Shown here one piece after another: positions 34,454 through 36,549 of a stretch of DNA of 36,549 nucleotides. The position numbers and the translations under genes are program-made. Source of the stretch: JBCCSZ01 sp039199225 (GTDB lineage: Bacteria; Bacteroidota; Bacteroidia; Chitinophagales; Saprospiraceae); the NCBI GenBank assembly GCA_039199225.1, contig JBCCSZ010000028.1, positions 1 to 36,549 on the forward strand. Reading direction: 5' to 3'. The notes under the pieces are model-generated. The model ran no database searches. It was not told the origin of the DNA and saw only the letters and a program-made list of their open reading frames with translations. Position 1 is the stretch's first letter. Every line of letters starts with the position of its first letter.

Positions 34454-36549
34454 ATGCGATACCCATCCTTTTTGACATTATGTTTAATTATCTTCAGTTT
34501 TCATTCCACATTTGCTCAATTTAGCGGTACTTTTTCCTTTACCAATCAGATTCTTACCCTTGGTAAACAAGACTTCAACAGCGGAACTTATGTCGTGGGT
34601 ATTGCAGATGTCAACAATGATGGCTTAGACGACATCATCCGATTGGAAGATGCCAAGCTGCTCGAAATTCGCTACCAACAACCCGACCGAAGTTTTGATG
34701 TCTACTATTTTGATATGGCCTTTGAAGATCAACAATTCAACCTCGCAGTAGCAGATGTTGATGACGATGGTATTTCCGATCTAACTTTGGGCGATTGGGG
34801 AGAGGGGCAGCGCATCTTGTTGGGCAGTACCATCGACAATACCTTTAAATCTACCTTACTGCCTGAATCCAATTTCTTGGTGCAGGGTGCTAATTATGTG
34901 GACATCGACTCAGATGGGCTATTGGATATTTTTGTGTGCAATGATGTTGGACTGTCCAAAGCATGGCGCAACGAAGGACAAGGTAATTTTGTCGTCGATC
35001 CGGATTTAATCGATATGAACATCTATCAGCCGGAATTCAGAAATGGGGGTAACTACAGTTCTGTCTGGGCGGATTACGACAATGATGGCGACCTTGATCT
35101 GTACCTCTCGAAGTGTTTTCAGTTCAATGATGGTCCCGATGATCCTCGGCTGTTGAACCAGCTTTTTGTCAACAACGGCCAGGATGGATTTGAGGAAAAG
35201 GCGGCTGAGGCTGGCTTGGACATCTGGGATCAATCCTGGACAACAGATTTTCAAGACGTCGATAACGATGGTGACCTGGATTGTTTTGTCGTCAACCACT
35301 ATGATCTGTCCAGATTGTATCTAAACGATGGCAATGGTGTATTCACAGATATTACGGCATCAGCCAAGCTGTCAATCATCATCGATCCATTACAAGGTGC
35401 CTTACGCGATTTTGACTCAGACGGGTACATCGATATTTTAGTCAGTAGCGGAAATGCCTGGGAGATTTATCGCAACCAGGGAGACCTTACTTTTGAGCTT
35501 ATTTCTGATAGTTTCCAGGAGGACTATCCGATGAATTCCTTTGCCATAGGAGATGTCAACCACGATGGGCATCTGGATATTTACTCTGTTTCCAATATCA
35601 AAAGGGATGGTATGTGGCGCAACGAACTGACTACTAACAATTTCTTGATGCTGCGATTGGAAGGGGTGGTGGCCAACAAAAGTGCTGTTGGTACCAGGAT
35701 AGAGTACTACGGGCCTTGGGGTGTGCAGTTGCGCGAAGTGCGTTCGGGCGAAAGTTATGGCATTATGCATTCTATGACCCAGCACATTGGCTTGGGCCAG
35801 GAAGATCAAATCGATTCCTTAATCATCCGCTGGCCAGCTCCCTCTGTTCAGGTGGATAAATACTACAATGTTCAAGGCAATCAATTTCTGCATGCTGTGG
35901 AAGGCCAGTGCTTGTTTACAGAAGGTGTGATTGAAACAAACAGGTCTTTGGACCTTTGTCAAGGGGATTCTGTGCGATTGACGGCCCCTGTGGGGGTGAG
36001 CTACGAATGGTCTACTGGTGCGACCAGCCGATCGATTACTTCCGGTATTGCCGCGACCTACTTGGTGACGATCACCAATGCCCAGGGTTGTACCTCTGTC
36101 AGCCAGCCGGTAACGGTAGATGTGGAGCCCATTCAAAAGCCGATCATTGAGTCGACAGCTAGCTTGGAATTCCTCTGTGAGTTTGATACGATACGTCTGA
36201 CCGCCCGTGGAGCCATTGATTACATCTGGTCGACCGGAGAGTCGCTGGAACGCATTTTGGTGACAGAGCCCGGAACTTATTCTGTTACAGGCATTGGGAG
36301 TTGCGCGCAGTTCCAGTCGGATACTATTGAGCTGCAATTGTTGACACCGCCACTTTTAACGGCTACTGCAGATACCTTGGAAGAATACGGTTTAGCTACC
36401 CTGACGGTGGATGGTGGCGATACGCTGCGCTGGTTCAATGAAGATTTGGAATTTGTAGGGCAAGGCGACACCTTAGAGGTACTGGTCAATTTTACCCAAA
36501 ACTTTTTTGTGGAATCCGTCATCGAAAGGGGCGATAAACGTTGTGAAGC
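34454..36549 (+). CDS. VCBS/FG-GAP repeat surface protein with UnbV domain (3' end missing)
   Basis: The frame is open from the ATG at 34454 to the right edge (698 codons, no stop), so the gene is truncated by the window. It starts with a signal peptide (1-22, ending FHSTFAQ). Residues about 45-410 are FG-GAP/VCBS repeats with calcium-binding DxDxDG loops (IADVNNDGLDD, VADVDDDGISD, WADYDNDGDLD, FQDVDNDGDLD, IGDVNHDGHLD), giving an integrin-like beta-propeller. An ASPIC/UnbV domain follows (GTRIEYYG...HIGLG...LIIRWP, about 412-460). Then come two or three Ig/PKD-like repeats sharing SVRLTA and YEWSTGAT/YIWSTGES. This architecture is typical of large CRTAC1-like surface proteins in Bacteroidota, and a sorting domain at the missing end is likely. 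It may belong to the sigma operon. Confidence 0.88.
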   Translation, partial: MRYPSFLTLCLIIFSFHSTFAQFSGTFSFTNQILTLGKQDFNSGTYVVGIADVNNDGLDDIIRLEDAKLLEIRYQQPDRSFDVYYFDMAFEDQQFNLAVADVDDDGISDLTLGDWGEGQRILLGSTIDNTFKSTLLPESNFLVQGANYVDIDSDGLLDIFVCNDVGLSKAWRNEGQGNFVVDPDLIDMNIYQPEFRNGGNYSSVWADYDNDGDLDLYLSKCFQFNDGPDDPRLLNQLFVNNGQDGFEEKAAEAGLDIWDQSWTTDFQDVDNDGDLDCFVVNHYDLSRLYLNDGNGVFTDITASAKLSIIIDPLQGALRDFDSDGYIDILVSSGNAWEIYRNQGDLTFELISDSFQEDYPMNSFAIGDVNHDGHLDIYSVSNIKRDGMWRNELTTNNFLMLRLEGVVANKSAVGTRIEYYGPWGVQLREVRSGESYGIMHSMTQHIGLGQEDQIDSLIIRWPAPSVQVDKYYNVQGNQFLHAVEGQCLFTEGVIETNRSLDLCQGDSVRLTAPVGVSYEWSTGATSRSITSGIAATYLVTITNAQGCTSVSQPVTVDVEPIQKPIIESTASLEFLCEFDTIRLTARGAIDYIWSTGESLERILVTEPGTYSVTGIGSCAQFQSDTIELQLLTPPLLTATADTLEEYGLATLTVDGGDTLRWFNEDLEFVGQGDTLEVLVNFTQNFFVESVIERGDKRCE

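Noticed and set aside
1..36549. Mobile elements or CRISPR arrays
   Set aside because: No transposase, integrase, phage gene or regularly spaced repeat was seen, and gene content and codon use look uniform by eye.

Overview
The window comes from a free-living, probably marine or aquatic, member of the Bacteroidota; the class Saprospiria (Lewinella/Haliscomenobacter-like) is my best guess. The reasons are at least four secreted proteins with Por-type (type IX secretion, T9SS) C-terminal sorting domains, a DUF4403 protein, several promoters of the Bacteroidota form TTTG-N19-21-TAnnTTTG, little use of Shine-Dalgarno sites, and Na+-coupled transporters. I see no IS element, prophage, CRISPR array, rRNA or confident tRNA. 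It reads as ordinary chromosome with a strong secreted-protein load.

Layout. 1-5.6 kb (+): a possible structured RNA at the left edge, then a DUF4403 gene overlapping by 4 nt a divergent gamma-glutamyltransferase-like gene, then a secreted beta-helix protein; a strong hairpin terminator follows. 5.7-10 kb: a small unknown gene (-), a small two-helix membrane protein (+), a T9SS cargo (-) and the Na+/H+ antiporter NhaD (-), separated by clear terminators. 10.3-16.8 kb (+): a tRNA-maturation pair (dihydrouridine synthase, CCA-adding enzyme) followed 10 nt later by a large SF1 helicase with a C-terminal MTES_1575/Vsr-like nuclease, a candidate nucleic-acid defence or repair enzyme. 16.7-21.4 kb (-): a lipoprotein ADP-ribosylglycohydrolase overlapping by 4 nt a methylthioribose-kinase-like phosphotransferase, then an alanine:cation symporter and a small lipoprotein. 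21.7-26.5 kb: an orphan ParA ATPase (+), a Cys/Met-metabolism PLP enzyme (-), an RBBP9-type hydrolase (+) and a 7TMR-DISM histidine kinase with no adjacent response regulator (+). 26.5-30.7 kb (-): a 1411-residue BNR-propeller T9SS cargo with a palindrome in its putative promoter. 31.35-36.5 kb (+): an ECF sigma factor, overlapped by a gene for a one-piece protein with a cytosolic N-terminus, one inner-membrane helix, a long linker and an outer-membrane beta-barrel, then a T9SS cargo and a VCBS/UnbV surface protein that runs off the right edge.

The most interesting candidate system is this last block. The sigma factor, its likely fused anti-sigma/outer-membrane partner and the downstream secreted proteins look like a self-contained envelope-to-transcription circuit. 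Secondary candidates are the helicase-nuclease fusion, the lipoprotein ADP-ribosylglycohydrolase/kinase pair, and the GGT-like enzyme that seems to lack the gamma-glutamyl-binding arginine. All functions are inferred by reading motifs; no database search was run.
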